DNA of 64,000 nt from contig CBDFJV010000007.1 in NCBI GenBank assembly GCA_965248605.1, positions 1,550,001 through 1,614,000 on the forward strand. Reading direction: 5' to 3'. Below are positions 1-7,627 of this stretch, one piece after another. The notes under the pieces were generated by a model, which searched no databases, was not told where the DNA came from, and saw nothing but the letters and a program-made list of their open reading frames with translations. Source of the DNA: CAUZJF01 sp965248605. Its GTDB lineage: Bacteria; Chloroflexota; Dehalococcoidia; Lucifugimonadales; CAUZJF01. A program made the position numbers and the translations under genes. Position 1 is the stretch's first letter. Each line of letters opens with the position of its first letter.

Positions 1-276
1 GTCTCTGAGCCGTTCGTAGATACGCTTGGCGGTGTGACGCTGCTTCTTCGGTGAGCTCAGATCCTGCTCCAGGATCTGGTCCATCACACCCTTATATGGA
101 TCGAGCTTCGGTCTGCGAGCCGGTCGTTGCCGTCGATACCCTGGGGGCACGGAGTACTCGAGCATCTTGCGCACCGTGTCCCGGTGTAGCCCGAACACTC
201 GGGCCGCCTCTCGGACGCTCATCCCTTCGACGAAACAAGCCCTGCGAACTCGCAGGTACATCTCCACCTTGTACAT
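1..276 (-). CDS. istA: IS21-family transposase IstA, N-terminal part
   Basis: The 92 visible residues start with MYKVEMYLRVRR and continue into a helix-turn-helix (SVREAARVFGLHRDTVRKML, residues about 20-39). This is the typical DNA-binding start of IstA, the DDE transposase that works with the AAA+ helper IstB. The catalytic core lies outside the window. I chose the ATG at 276 because the family sequence starts there. A perfect hairpin sits in the leader and could affect expression. Confidence 0.85.
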   Translation of the reverse strand, partial: MYKVEMYLRVRRACFVEGMSVREAARVFGLHRDTVRKMLEYSVPPGYRRQRPARRPKLDPYKGVMDQILEQDLSSPKKQRHTAKRIYERLRD

Positions 277-397
277 CCAATCCACCTTCAATCAGGTTCG
301 GTCGTTCCTGATTGAAGGCGACAGGCGGTACAGTTTTCAAGCGCCACATCTCAGCGCTCGACCGCCCAGGTGGTACATTATCTCTCCGCCCTTCACA
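1..397 (-). mobile_element. IS21-family element, left terminus (partial, runs off window)
   Basis: The segment holds the start of istA reading leftward and a non-coding terminus. Two degenerate repeats, ending near 343 and 390, resemble the multiple transposase-binding repeats of IS21 termini. An 11-bp perfect inverted repeat (286-296 / 307-317, 10-nt loop) lies just upstream of istA. I place the tip at 397 because the minus strand there begins TGTGAAGGG, fitting the TG...CA ends of the family. The element interrupts the membrane-protein gene to its right, whose frame runs into it. The exact tip is inferred. Confidence 0.75.
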
Positions 398-424
398 AGC
401 CCCGACGCCGGAGTACCTCTCGAG

Positions 425-1033
425 ATGCTCGATCGGGTCGGGTCGGGGCCTGCGGCCATGGCGCCTCGAAAGCTCCGGTGCATCGCCATCAACCCGGAAT
501 GGGCCAAGGACGTTGAAACCTACTTTGCGTCGGCCGAGCCCATCGTCGACAACGTGTCGATGGCGTTCGGACCCGACGAGGCCGTCCTCCTCGGCCAGAT
601 CGAAGGCCTCGACGGCTTCGACGACTGCCCGAACGTCCGCGGCATGATCGAGCTCCCTGGAAGGGACGACAGCGGAAAGACCGTCTGGGAGTGGGAAGAC
701 CTCCCGGACGGCTCCTGGGTCTTCATTCCTCCGGCCAGGATCCACGCCTTCGCCGCCGCCGCCGCCGCCGATACCGAGCTTCCGAGCGCCAAGGACCTCG
801 TCGACTCCGTCATGACGCTCGACTGGAGCTCCTTCGACATGTCGTCCATGTCTCCTCCCGAGTTCGGCGGGGACCTTCAGCTCAAGGAGTACCGCCGGCA
901 GATGCGCCCGCCCAGGCTCGGCGAGCTCGTCCGTCAGCTCCAGACCTACATCCTGCTGGCCACCGGCGGGGTGCTCTTGGCCGTGGTACTGGCATTCATC
1001 GCCGCACTCGACAGTGGAGGCTCAGCGTCGTGA
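425..1033 (+). CDS. C-terminally anchored membrane protein, 5' end probably cut by IS21
   Basis: The open frame continues upstream through the IS21 terminus, so the true N-terminus is probably lost; the ATG at 425 is only the first start outside the element. About 202 residues remain. They are soluble and acidic (PEWAKDVETYFASAEP, an Ala run near residue 112), with one C-terminal transmembrane helix (ILLATGGVLLAVVLAFIAAL) and a short tail. I do not recognise the family. The stop overlaps the next start (GTGA), placing it in one coupled operon with the ATPase. A tail-anchored protein beside a Zot-like ATPase recalls filamentous-phage assembly genes, but that is inference from arrangement only. 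Confidence 0.6.
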   Translation: MLDRVGSGPAAMAPRKLRCIAINPEWAKDVETYFASAEPIVDNVSMAFGPDEAVLLGQIEGLDGFDDCPNVRGMIELPGRDDSGKTVWEWEDLPDGSWVFIPPARIHAFAAAAAADTELPSAKDLVDSVMTLDWSSFDMSSMSPPEFGGDLQLKEYRRQMRPPRLGELVRQLQTYILLATGGVLLAVVLAFIAALDSGGSAS

Positions 1034-1431
1034 ACAAGCTCGACGGTCTGGACGTCGACGACGCCGGGGGACAGCTGCTCGCCAGCGAGCCAGCCGTCGC
1101 AAAGCGCTTCCTCGAGGCGCCCGAGGTCCTGGCCGAGTACCTCATACGCACCGGCAGCTCAGCGACCCTCGCCGACATCCTCGACTGGCAGCGCACCCTG
1201 CAGATCGGACTCAAGTACCGGAACAGAACCCTCGTGGCCAACGCCGTCCAGTGGTTCCTCGCCACTCGCGGCGCCGATGGCGAGGCCAACCACATCGCCA
1301 TGTCGACCGCCGTCGGACAGCTCCACGAGCTCGCCTTCCACAAGCCGACCGGCCGAAGCGTCCGCAACCTCCTCAGGAAGAAGGCCGACAAAGACGCCGG
1401 TCCCGCACCGTCGGTCAACGGCACTCGGTAA
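1030..1431 (+). CDS. Small soluble protein of the Zot-like operon
   Basis: 133 residues from a GTG start that overlaps the preceding stop by four bases (GTGA), a translational-coupling arrangement. The protein is mostly helical (LLASEPAVAKRFLEAPEVLA...) with a basic C-terminus (RNLLRKKADK). No signal peptide, membrane segment or known motif is visible, and I do not recognise the family. The position between a membrane-anchored protein and the ATPase suggests a role in the same process. Confidence 0.6.
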   Translation: MNKLDGLDVDDAGGQLLASEPAVAKRFLEAPEVLAEYLIRTGSSATLADILDWQRTLQIGLKYRNRTLVANAVQWFLATRGADGEANHIAMSTAVGQLHELAFHKPTGRSVRNLLRKKADKDAGPAPSVNGTR

Positions 1432-1454
1432 GCTCGATCGCAGGGAGGAGAACC

Positions 1455-1580
1455 ATGACGTGTGAGAGTCCCCAAGCGAGCGGTGCGGCATCGAGCCCAG
1501 CTGAAGCCCACGCCGGAGCCGCGGGAGGAAGCCGGGAGGCGGCGGATACGGCGTGGCGCACGTGGCCGCTCCGCGATTGA
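1455..1580 (+). CDS. 41-residue ORF coupled to the Zot-like ATPase
   Basis: A strong ribosome-binding site (GGGAGGAG) lies 6 nt before the ATG at 1455. The frame encodes an Ala/Gly/Ser-rich 41-residue peptide ending in TGA, which overlaps the ATG of the ATPase as TGATG. This looks like a coupling ORF or a very small virion-type protein. No function can be read from the sequence. The Shine-Dalgarno site and the exact stop/start overlap are the support for translation. Confidence 0.45.
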   Translation: MTCESPQASGAASSPAEAHAGAAGGSREAADTAWRTWPLRD

Positions 1581-2578
1581 TGGGACCCAGCCTCAAGCTG
1601 AAGCCTCAGCCGCGTCTGTCCTACTACCGCTTCGGGGAGCGGCGACGCCCCGAACCCCTGGATACCTTCGGTGTCGACGCCATCGTGGGACCCAAGGGCT
1701 CCGGCAAGACTCTCCTGGCGGTCCACCGAGCTCGCCGCTACGCCATGGGCCTGGTCAAGCGCCCCGACGGCGGCTGCGTCTGCGGCGGCGAGGACTGCCC
1801 CAACACCGAATGGAAGGTCTACACCAACCTCGAGAGCACCTGGAAGGGCCACCCTAAGGCCCGCGACTTCAAGGATGGCTGGGCCGACCCAATCGACGTC
1901 GCGACACAGGTCCTGGACCAGCCGGGCGAATCCCACGTCGTCCTGCTGCTCGACGAGGGGTACCAGTACGCCGACGCCAGACGCTCGACGACCAACGCCG
2001 CTATCGAGGTCACCGACGAGATCACCCAGAGCCGCAAGGCCAGGGTATTGACCCTCATTACCGGCGTCTCCTTCGATTGGCTCGACAAGAGGATCCGCGC
2101 CCAGGTTCGACAGGTCTACAACTGCTGGACTCCCAACCGCGGACGTACCGTCTACGCGGCCGTCAGCCTCATCTCGACCGGACACCTGCCCCCATGGGAA
2201 CGGGCCCGCCGGCCCTCGAAGACCATGCGTTGGGACACCTCGGCATCGAGGCGCTACTACAACACCTACGAGCGAATCGATGCCAGGGACGAGGTCAGAG
2301 CCGCCATGAAGGAGTCTACCATCCTCATCCCCGACCAGACCGGCGAGCTCAACCTCTACAGGATTAGCGAGCTCGTCGACATGATCGTGTTCGACAAGGC
2401 CGCCCAGGGCGTGCACGAACTCGACCCCGACCAGCTCGCCCGCGAACTCGAGCAGAGGCAGATCCCTGTCTCACCCGCCCAGGTCGTCAGGCTGCTCGCC
2501 GCCGCAGGGTTTCCAAAGACGCCGGCAGGCACCTTCCTCATTCGCACCAGCCAGCCCATACAGGACCTGACCGAATGA
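1580..2578 (+). CDS. Zot-like / packaging-type P-loop ATPase
   Basis: 332 residues from the TGATG-coupled ATG; a GTG at 1553 would add nine. Walker A is GPKGSGKT near residue 38 and Walker B is VVLLLDE near residue 121. The following stretch (SRKARVLTLITGVSFDWLDKRIR) has the layout of Zot/pI-type and archaeal/Chloroflexota virus ATPases, in which a Q/T-SRK segment and a DKRIR segment follow Walker B. Such ATPases move DNA or virions through membranes. A pair of cysteines (CVCGGEDC) between Walker A and B may bind metal. Unlike filamentous-phage pI there is no obvious membrane helix. Neighbours are small membrane proteins in tight overlap. A virus- or plasmid-derived transport module is likely; a chromosomal role cannot be excluded. 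Confidence 0.75.
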   Translation: MGPSLKLKPQPRLSYYRFGERRRPEPLDTFGVDAIVGPKGSGKTLLAVHRARRYAMGLVKRPDGGCVCGGEDCPNTEWKVYTNLESTWKGHPKARDFKDGWADPIDVATQVLDQPGESHVVLLLDEGYQYADARRSTTNAAIEVTDEITQSRKARVLTLITGVSFDWLDKRIRAQVRQVYNCWTPNRGRTVYAAVSLISTGHLPPWERARRPSKTMRWDTSASRRYYNTYERIDARDEVRAAMKESTILIPDQTGELNLYRISELVDMIVFDKAAQGVHELDPDQLARELEQRQIPVSPAQVVRLLAAAGFPKTPAGTFLIRTSQPIQDLTE

Positions 2579-2760
2579 GCTCCTTCCCCTCGCTGCTGAC
2601 CATAGCCGTCGACCTGGCCGTGTTCTTCACAGCCATCCACGTCTACGACCAGATCGTCGATCACAGCCGCCTGGCCGCAACGGCGATCGGCCTCATAGGT
2701 ATCGCCTTCCTGGGCATGATGCTGGGCGACATCCTAGACTGGATTAGAGGCAGGCTCTGA
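2575..2760 (+). CDS. Small two-helix membrane protein downstream of Zot-like ATPase
   Basis: 61 residues, with the start overlapping the ATPase stop (ATGA). It has two hydrophobic segments, LLTIAVDLAVFFTAIHVY and ATAIGLIGIAFLGMMLGDIL, and a basic tail (WIRGRL). Small membrane proteins of this size are common in inovirus-like and other membrane-associated virus modules, but the family is not recognised. It is the last gene of the coupled operon. Confidence 0.65.
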   Translation: MSSFPSLLTIAVDLAVFFTAIHVYDQIVDHSRLAATAIGLIGIAFLGMMLGDILDWIRGRL

Positions 2761-3168
2761 GGTAAGTCCCTTGAGGGCGAGGGGACATAGCTAAGTGGTC
2801 CGGAAGCCACGTCTCGAAACCTGCTTGCCGTCGTGGTAGTAGTTACACAAGCCAGCACAGCCTCGTGGTCTTCGTCTGGTAGGGTTATCATACTCGTTCG
2901 CCGAGGCTGCCGCGAGAGTGATCGAGCTGAACCGCCCGACATGGGGCAACACAAAGCACCATACGCGGGTCTGCGAGGTTCCTCCACCAACGACTAAGCC
3001 CGTATGGCGTCCGGGCAGCTCTAGCGGCTCGGCTTACGACGGGTGAAGAACTGAACTGACCAACTCTGTAGATGGATTCGGCCCGATACAAGTCAACATG
3101 CCACACCGTGCCTGCGAGCAGTTATCTCGGGAATCATCCGGTTGGCGGCGATACGTTCAGCGTCGAGG

Positions 3169-3220
3169 CCGGTCCGCACATACGACAGTTCCTGGCTAAA
3201 CCATTTCTCCAGACTCCTGA
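3169..3220. repeat. 52-bp perfect direct repeat, copy 1
   Basis: Identical to 7628-7679. The minus strand of both copies reads RSLEKWFSQELSYVRTG. Here the coding-like frame continues on both sides, so this copy looks native and the other recombinant. The copies flank about 4.4 kb that includes the tatA locus. Confidence 0.9.
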
Positions 3221-3264
3221 TCAGGAAGTCCGCCAGCTCGTTTCCAGATCGCCTAGAACGTTAA

Positions 3265-3402
3265 GAGGAGATCGCCCTCCAGGTGCTACAGCAGGCCGTC
3301 GACGCGGAGCATCGGTCGATCTACCTAATCGCACCGGTGCTCAAGGGGGGCCGTCGGGACTACGAGGCCGCCCAGCGGGTCATCGAGTCGTTCAAGGGCT
3401 AG
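3265..3402 (+). pseudogene. C-terminal fragment of an unidentified protein
   Basis: The frame opens after a TAA and reads EEIALQVLQQAVDAEHRS, then YLIAPVLKGGRRDYEAAQR and VIESFKG before TAG. It has ordinary soluble-protein composition but no start codon, so it is probably the tail of a broken gene. The family is unknown. Confidence 0.3.
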
Positions 3403-3716
3403 GGCGCCAACCTACCCAAGGGGCCTGTGGGAGCGTCTACCGCTCCTCAAAGCTCACCGACGACACTACGGGCAGCCAGCTGGCGACCTTGGTATCCGTG
3501 ACCATCCGGGGGCGAGGTGGGTGACGAGAGCCGGGTGGTGATGGTCCCGGGACAGGTATAGAGGTGGGACGGTACGATTCCTCCCCTCCGTACCATGGTG
3601 AATCCGGTGACATCCATACGGCTGTGCCCCCCGAGCCCTTCCTTGGCCAGTCCTCGCCAGAGCAGACGATTTCCATCACCTGCAACGAGTGCCCCGGGGG
3701 CGGATCGCTTATCCGA

Positions 3717-3896
3717 TCACTGGACCCAGGCTGGCCATACATGACGACCATCACCGGCTGACCCGCGCGTTTGCCTGAACTCTCGGATCGCCTTGCCTAG
3801 TGCGCCACCAATCTCAGGTAGCCGGCCTACGCCGAAGATGATCATGACGACTACCAGGAAAATGATTAGCTCTGGAGGCCCGATGTGAAAAGGCAT
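3717..3896 (-). CDS. tatA: Short TatA/TatB-type twin-arginine translocase subunit
   Basis: 59 residues. The N-terminus MPFHIGPPELIIFLVVVMII is the single TatA membrane helix. It is followed by the hinge FGVGRLPEIGGALGKAIREF, the amphipathic helix with the conserved F-G and L-P motifs. The usual acidic C-terminal tail is replaced by a short unrelated end (GDGRHVWPAWVQ), suggesting truncation or frameshift. A good Shine-Dalgarno site (GGAGG) lies in the end of the upstream gene, so the two are likely co-transcribed. The family forms the pore for folded proteins exported by the Tat pathway. Secreted-protein genes lie just upstream on the same strand. Confidence 0.85.
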   Translation of the reverse strand: MPFHIGPPELIIFLVVVMIIFGVGRLPEIGGALGKAIREFRQTRGSAGDGRHVWPAWVQ

Positions 3897-3899
3897 TCC

Positions 3900-4097
3900 C
3901 TAACCTCCGTGTGAGCGTGCTTCTTTCATCTTCCTGGTTTGGTTTGCCGTGAGAACGGCTACGACTATGCTGAATCCCAGGACCAGTGCTGTGATCCCAA
4001 GAATGGCGGCGTTGCCTGGATCAACTGGGTCGGAGGCTATAGCTCCAATGGCCATAGAGCCATTGTCCTTGGCGAGTACGATTAGTGCCGCCAGCAA
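3900..4097 (-). CDS. Small membrane protein upstream of tatA
   Basis: 65 residues with a hydrophobic N-terminus (MLAALIVLA) and a clear transmembrane helix (NAAILGITALVLGFSIVVAVLTA without its ends), then a basic tail (NQTRKMKEARSHGG). Its stop lies 4 bases before the tatA start and it supplies the tatA ribosome-binding site. The family is not recognised. A Tat-associated small membrane protein is possible by context only. Confidence 0.5.
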   Translation of the reverse strand: MLAALIVLAKDNGSMAIGAIASDPVDPGNAAILGITALVLGFSIVVAVLTANQTRKMKEARSHGG

Positions 4098-4426
4098 GAG
4101 TGCACGCCGATGCGGTCGGGGACGCTGAACGAGTCACTACAACGGAGAATCCGTATAGTCTCACACTACTACAGATTTTGACCGTGTCAATCATACATTT
4201 GTATGAGGGAGGTCTGGAGGAAGTGCAAGACGTCACCATCTGTCACTGTCCAAAGTATAGAAGCAACCTCGGGTGCGGGAAAAAGGGCAGGTTATCGATG
4301 GAGCAGTCCATGCTCCTCTTCGCTTTTATCGATCTTCTGCACGTAGTCGGCTATGTGCAGAAGGTCATCGTCGGTGTAGCTGAACCAGGTGCCGGCCGGT
4401 AGCTAGCTTGCGGTCTTCCGGTCGTA
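4098..4426. other. Intergenic stretch
   Basis: No gene is supported on either strand. It lies between the tatA pair and the first secreted-protein gene, all on the minus strand, and could hold the tatA promoter. Confidence 0.4.
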
Positions 4427-4729
4427 CTATTCGTCTCCCGAGCGCTCCTCTTGCTCGTGCTTGTAGAACGCTCGGACGTAGGAGGCCACCTGGTCCTCCC
4501 AGGCATGCTCTGGTGCAGTCTCCCTGATTTGCTCCCATACCTGCGACACCAGGTCCTGCCCGGCGGGCGAAAGCTCCTCGAACAGCTGGCTGGTTTCGTG
4601 GTCCATCACGCTCTGGATTCCGATTCCGGGGTCCGCCCTTCCCGGCGCCACTAACACTGCGGTAGCCGTTACGGCGATCACCAAGATCACGACGATTGAT
4701 GCGGTTAATGGCAATCGTTTCTTTGTCAT
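4427..4729 (-). CDS. Secreted protein, short paralogue of the gene at 5921-6508
   Basis: 100 residues. A basic N-terminus and hydrophobic core (MTKKRLPLTASIVVILVIAV) form a signal peptide or anchor. The mature part shares with the 5921-6508 product a block of about 45 residues: VMDxETxQLF, LSPAGQ, SQVWEQIRETAP, then a Trp-Glu and an AF-x-x-HE ending. This copy stops right after the block; the paralogue continues with a Cys-rich domain. The family is unknown to me. The shared block is helical and probably a folded domain rather than a linker. Confidence 0.7.
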   Translation of the reverse strand: MTKKRLPLTASIVVILVIAVTATAVLVAPGRADPGIGIQSVMDHETSQLFEELSPAGQDLVSQVWEQIRETAPEHAWEDQVASYVRAFYKHEQEERSGDE

Positions 4730-4769
4730 ATCGACCTGCCTTTCATTCGGGACTGCATGCCATCGTTCA

Positions 4770-5822
4770 CTATTCCACGCCCGAGGAGGTTTTGCCGGAA
4801 CGAATGCTGTACCTCAACTTCCCCATCTTCACCTGGGAGTCGGCCACGCTTCTGGCGAAATCGCTTGGTGGCATTTCAGGCCCCCCCTGATAGATAGCAG
4901 TACCCGTAACCCCCGTCGCTAGGAGGTCGAAATAAATGGGGACAAGCTCATCCCGTATACTCGCCGGAAGCGCCCTCCACTCCGCAATATGCTTCTCGGA
5001 AAGGCTGGCTTCTATTTCCGGCAGCTCGAGTCTCTCGAAGATCTTCAGTAAGAAAACCTCGATGCTACTCACCTCGACAGCTCCTCGTCCCCACTCGACT
5101 AGCTGGCGCAGGGCCCGTTGGAAGTTGGGTCCGAGGAGGTCGATTTTGTCCCGTGCAAGGGGTACTAGAAGGCTTTCCAATGGAGGCCGATAGACCTCCT
5201 CTGGCTCCTCCGCCACGGGATTGGCCTCGCCGTTGGCCTCCGTCTCTCCGGGTGTCGGGGCACCTTGCGTAAATAGCAACGCCAGGCCTTCCGGCTCATC
5301 ATCAGATGGCAGGAAGGCTTCCAACGAGTCCCTAACTGCTCGGCTACGGCTTTCGAAAGTGGGATCGACGGCGTGGCCATAGACATACGCGCCGAGAAGG
5401 AGTTCGGCATAAACAATGGCATTGGAACCCGGTTGCTCGATGAGAGCCTCGAAGCGGGCGTAGACTTCGGGGCCCAGTAGCCTGGTTAGCGGTTCGGGCT
5501 CCTCCGGCCACTTCGCCATCTTCTGCTCGACCAACTCCGGGATAAGTTCAGGTGCCACTCCGAATGCGAGGTACGCTGCCAACGCGTTTTGGTAGTCGAC
5601 GGGCAGCGCCCGGAACTGCTCCAGGACACGGCCGGAGAGCAACGCCTCGACTTCCCGAGGCGCCACATCCTCGATAGTGAAGTCATCGATATGCGCTTCC
5701 GAGGGCGAGGCGGCGGTCTCGTCGGGAGGTGCGGTCGTTTGCTCACTGGGAGCCGGGGCGCCACAGCCTGCGACGACCACCAAGCACAAAGCAGAGAACG
5801 CAACCCGTATTGTGAGGATCAT
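4770..5822 (-). CDS. Lipoprotein of unknown function
   Basis: 350 residues. A signal sequence ends in the lipobox VVAGC with Cys20 as the lipidation site. A Pro/Thr/Ser/Glu-rich linker of about 25 residues follows, then a helical body. Two internal segments resemble each other (FRALPVDYQNALAAYL near residue 70 and WRALPASIRDELVPIYF near residue 290), suggesting an internal duplication. It lies between the two paralogous secreted-protein genes and probably belongs to the same surface system. No enzyme motif is visible. Confidence 0.75.
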   Translation of the reverse strand: MILTIRVAFSALCLVVVAGCGAPAPSEQTTAPPDETAASPSEAHIDDFTIEDVAPREVEALLSGRVLEQFRALPVDYQNALAAYLAFGVAPELIPELVEQKMAKWPEEPEPLTRLLGPEVYARFEALIEQPGSNAIVYAELLLGAYVYGHAVDPTFESRSRAVRDSLEAFLPSDDEPEGLALLFTQGAPTPGETEANGEANPVAEEPEEVYRPPLESLLVPLARDKIDLLGPNFQRALRQLVEWGRGAVEVSSIEVFLLKIFERLELPEIEASLSEKHIAEWRALPASIRDELVPIYFDLLATGVTGTAIYQGGPEMPPSDFARSVADSQVKMGKLRYSIRSGKTSSGVE

Positions 5823-5920
5823 CTCCGCCTCTCTCTACGGTGGCAAGGAGGCACCAAAGTCCGCCGCCCTAACTAAGAGCACAGAGCTCTTTGGCGCACA
5901 CCGTTACTGTGACCCATAAC

Positions 5921-6508
5921 TCACGACCCACACTCGTATTCTCTCTTATTCAACCAGGCGATGCCACTCGGATTATATCCCCATACGTGAGTGCTGACTG
6001 CCGTCCACGTACCGCATTGTGAAGGCTGTAGAACCCACGCGAGAACTACATTGCAATTCCCGCATGCGTTGACACCAGCCCCCCAGAAACCCTGGACCAC
6101 CACGTTCACCGACAATTCGTCCATGGTGCAGTACGAGCCCGTGATCGCGGAGGTGTACCTCCAGGTCATGGCCAGGCTCTTGACTATTGTGCAGCTACGA
6201 CCCATAGCGTCCACGACGCCGGAGCCGACGCCACTTCCATCCTCACCGAGCTCATGTTCGTGGAACGCACGGGTGTACTGGGCGATCTGTGACTCCCAAA
6301 CCTCGCGAGGGGCGGTTTCTCTGATCTGCTCCCAGACCTGCGACATAAGGCCCTGCCCAGCAGGCGATAGCGCCCCGAATAGCTGATTCGTTTCCGTGTC
6401 CATCACAGTTACGATATCGTGGGCTTCTGGCTCCGGTCCAGCAGCCACGGTGACCGTCGCAAGCAATGCCGCTATACATAAACCAAGTACCAACCGTCTC
6501 TTGTTCAT
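5921..6508 (-). CDS. Secreted protein with shared helical block and Cys-rich C-terminal domain
   Basis: 195 residues. Signal peptide MNKRRLVLGLCIAALLATVT with likely cleavage after VAAGPEPEA. Residues about 35-85 match the 4427-4729 paralogue (LSPAGQ, SQVWEQIRETAP). The rest carries seven or more cysteines (GRSCTIV, GSYCTMD, NACGNCNVV, PSQCGTW, YECGS), typical of a disulfide-bonded extracellular domain. An unusual 12-base G run (C on this strand) lies about 80 bases upstream of the start and could affect promoter spacing. Confidence 0.7.
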   Translation of the reverse strand: MNKRRLVLGLCIAALLATVTVAAGPEPEAHDIVTVMDTETNQLFGALSPAGQGLMSQVWEQIRETAPREVWESQIAQYTRAFHEHELGEDGSGVGSGVVDAMGRSCTIVKSLAMTWRYTSAITGSYCTMDELSVNVVVQGFWGAGVNACGNCNVVLAWVLQPSQCGTWTAVSTHVWGYNPSGIAWLNKREYECGS

Positions 6509-6585
6509 TATAGCTCTCCTCCTCTAGGATTCCTATCTTGTACCGTACTACACGTCTCCGGTTCCTCTGATGCAGAATATCAGGC

Positions 6586-6597
6586 GGGGGGGGGGGG
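6586..6597. repeat. Homopolymeric G12 tract
   Basis: Twelve consecutive G residues in the leader of the divergently read secreted-protein gene. Such tracts slip during replication and can be phase-variable, but they are also a common site of sequencing error. Confidence 0.8.
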
Positions 6598-6732
6598 CAA
6601 GTCAACAACACCGGGAGCTTTGCGAGCAGCGCGAATTCGTTTCGGGGCTAATAGAGCCGTCTTTGGAGGGTGCTGGGAATCGTCGCAAAAGCTCAAATCG
6701 ATGTGGAATATGGGTGCCAGGGCAATCGCATT

Positions 6733-7052
6733 TTACTGAGCGAGCACCAAGAGTAGGTAGTCCTCGTCCCATCCGGCGCGTTTGTGCTTGGCGGCCACAC
6801 CTCCCTTTGACGTAGTCTCCCGCTTTAGCATGTTCAGAGCCATGCGACGCAATACGGAGAGATTCTCGGTAGTGTATCAGTTTCAAACTGATACACTGCC
6901 AGATTCTCGGCCGCATTGCCCTGTCTCACCCTGCTAGCGTCTTCACTGAACGCTGCGTCCAACACCCAATGGACAGAGTTCTCGATCCCCCAATGCGTTC
7001 TGACTCGCTGACAGAATCGTGTTTCTCGGCAGGGGACGCACACGGAGCTCAT
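6733..7052 (-). pseudogene. ISAs1-family transposase, C-terminal remnant
   Basis: The motif RTHWGIENSVHWVLDAAF is the family signature near the catalytic Glu. The frame then reads GNAAENL and shifts at a 41-bp insertion. In the other frame it resumes as ENLSVLRRMALNMLKRE and ends with TAA at 6733. Deleting the insertion restores one continuous ISAs1 C-terminus. The N-terminal half is absent. Confidence 0.85.
6860..6910. repeat. Palindromic insertion scar inside the ISAs1 remnant
   Basis: A 27-bp near-perfect palindrome (6871-6897, 13-bp arms, one central base) lies in a 31-bp insert between two copies of AGATTCTCGG (6860-6869 and 6901-6910). Removing the insert and one repeat restores the transposase frame. 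This is the expected footprint of an IS that has lost everything but its two terminal inverted repeats. Confidence 0.8.
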
Positions 7053-7171
7053 GCAGATAGCGGGCAGTTATGCCCAGATGTTCTCCATCCAGGCCAAATG
7101 GTATCGCTGATCGGGCTGACCCACGGGGCGGCGCTCAGCTAATGGTCAAGCGCAATCGGTGCCAACTGATT

Positions 7172-7345
7172 GGCGTCAACTATTCTTGCCGGTGGGCGTC
7201 AATTACTTTTGCCGGTTGCCCTCCTGTTGATGACGCTGTTGAGCCTCTCCTGTCCGGTAGCTCGGGACATCGAACTCCAAGATGACCGAGTGGTGGACGA
7301 TCCTGTCTATTGCAGCTGCGGTGGCCATCGGGTTGGCGAATACCT
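7172..7345 (-). pseudogene. istB: IS21-family IstB C-terminus and right end
   Basis: The minus-strand frame FANPMATAAAIDRIVHHSVI ends ...EFDVPSYR and stops at TAA (7203-7205). The A-A-A-I-D-R...H-H-S...S-Y-R pattern is the C-terminus of the IstB ATPase helper. Downstream are two near-identical 22-bp direct repeats (7172-7193 and 7195-7216, GGCGTCAA...TTGCCGGT), the transposase-binding repeats of IS21 termini. The rest of the element is missing. Confidence 0.8.
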
Positions 7346-7627
7346 TTTAAGTTACGTGTTGGCACTCCTTACCGGTTTCGTATGCCTCGGCTACATAGGT
7401 ATAGACGTTGGAGGGAACAAATTTGTTCCACCACTGGGAAGCGCGAATTCCAGAGCCGGGCCGTGTGGCTGATCGCCGCCGATCCGAAGTCGGAGCCTGC
7501 GGTGATCGACGACTGCTTCGGCGGGGCGCTGTCCCAGGACCCGATCCACTGCACGGTGCTTCAGCTGGCCCACAACGAGGGGATCATAGAGGTCGACGCC
7601 GTCTTACAGGGCGGGTACCTCACTCTA
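7346..7627. other. Stretch with a possible coding remnant
   Basis: The plus strand reads a protein-like segment (VWLIAADPKSEPAVIDDCF, then GGALSQDPIHCTVLQLAHN) at about 7465-7600 before running into the 52-bp repeat. No start or family can be assigned. It is probably the remains of a broken gene between IS21 debris and the integrase. Confidence 0.3.

Larger units (their letters stand above)
2761..3716. other. Gene-poor stretch with degraded fragments
   Basis: No intact gene is supported. It contains one copy of a 52-bp direct repeat (3169-3220). On the minus strand a codon-like peptide runs across that repeat (RSLEKWFSQELSYVRTG with plausible extensions on both sides) without a clear start. 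A short plus-strand C-terminal fragment lies at 3265-3402. ORFs on the plus strand around 3072-3524 are Arg/Gly-rich and look like antisense or non-coding reading. Confidence 0.5.

Noticed and set aside
3564..3761. 65-codon plus-strand ORF overlapping tatA
   Set aside because: No ribosome-binding site or protein-like pattern; tatA on the opposite strand explains the conservation-like composition.
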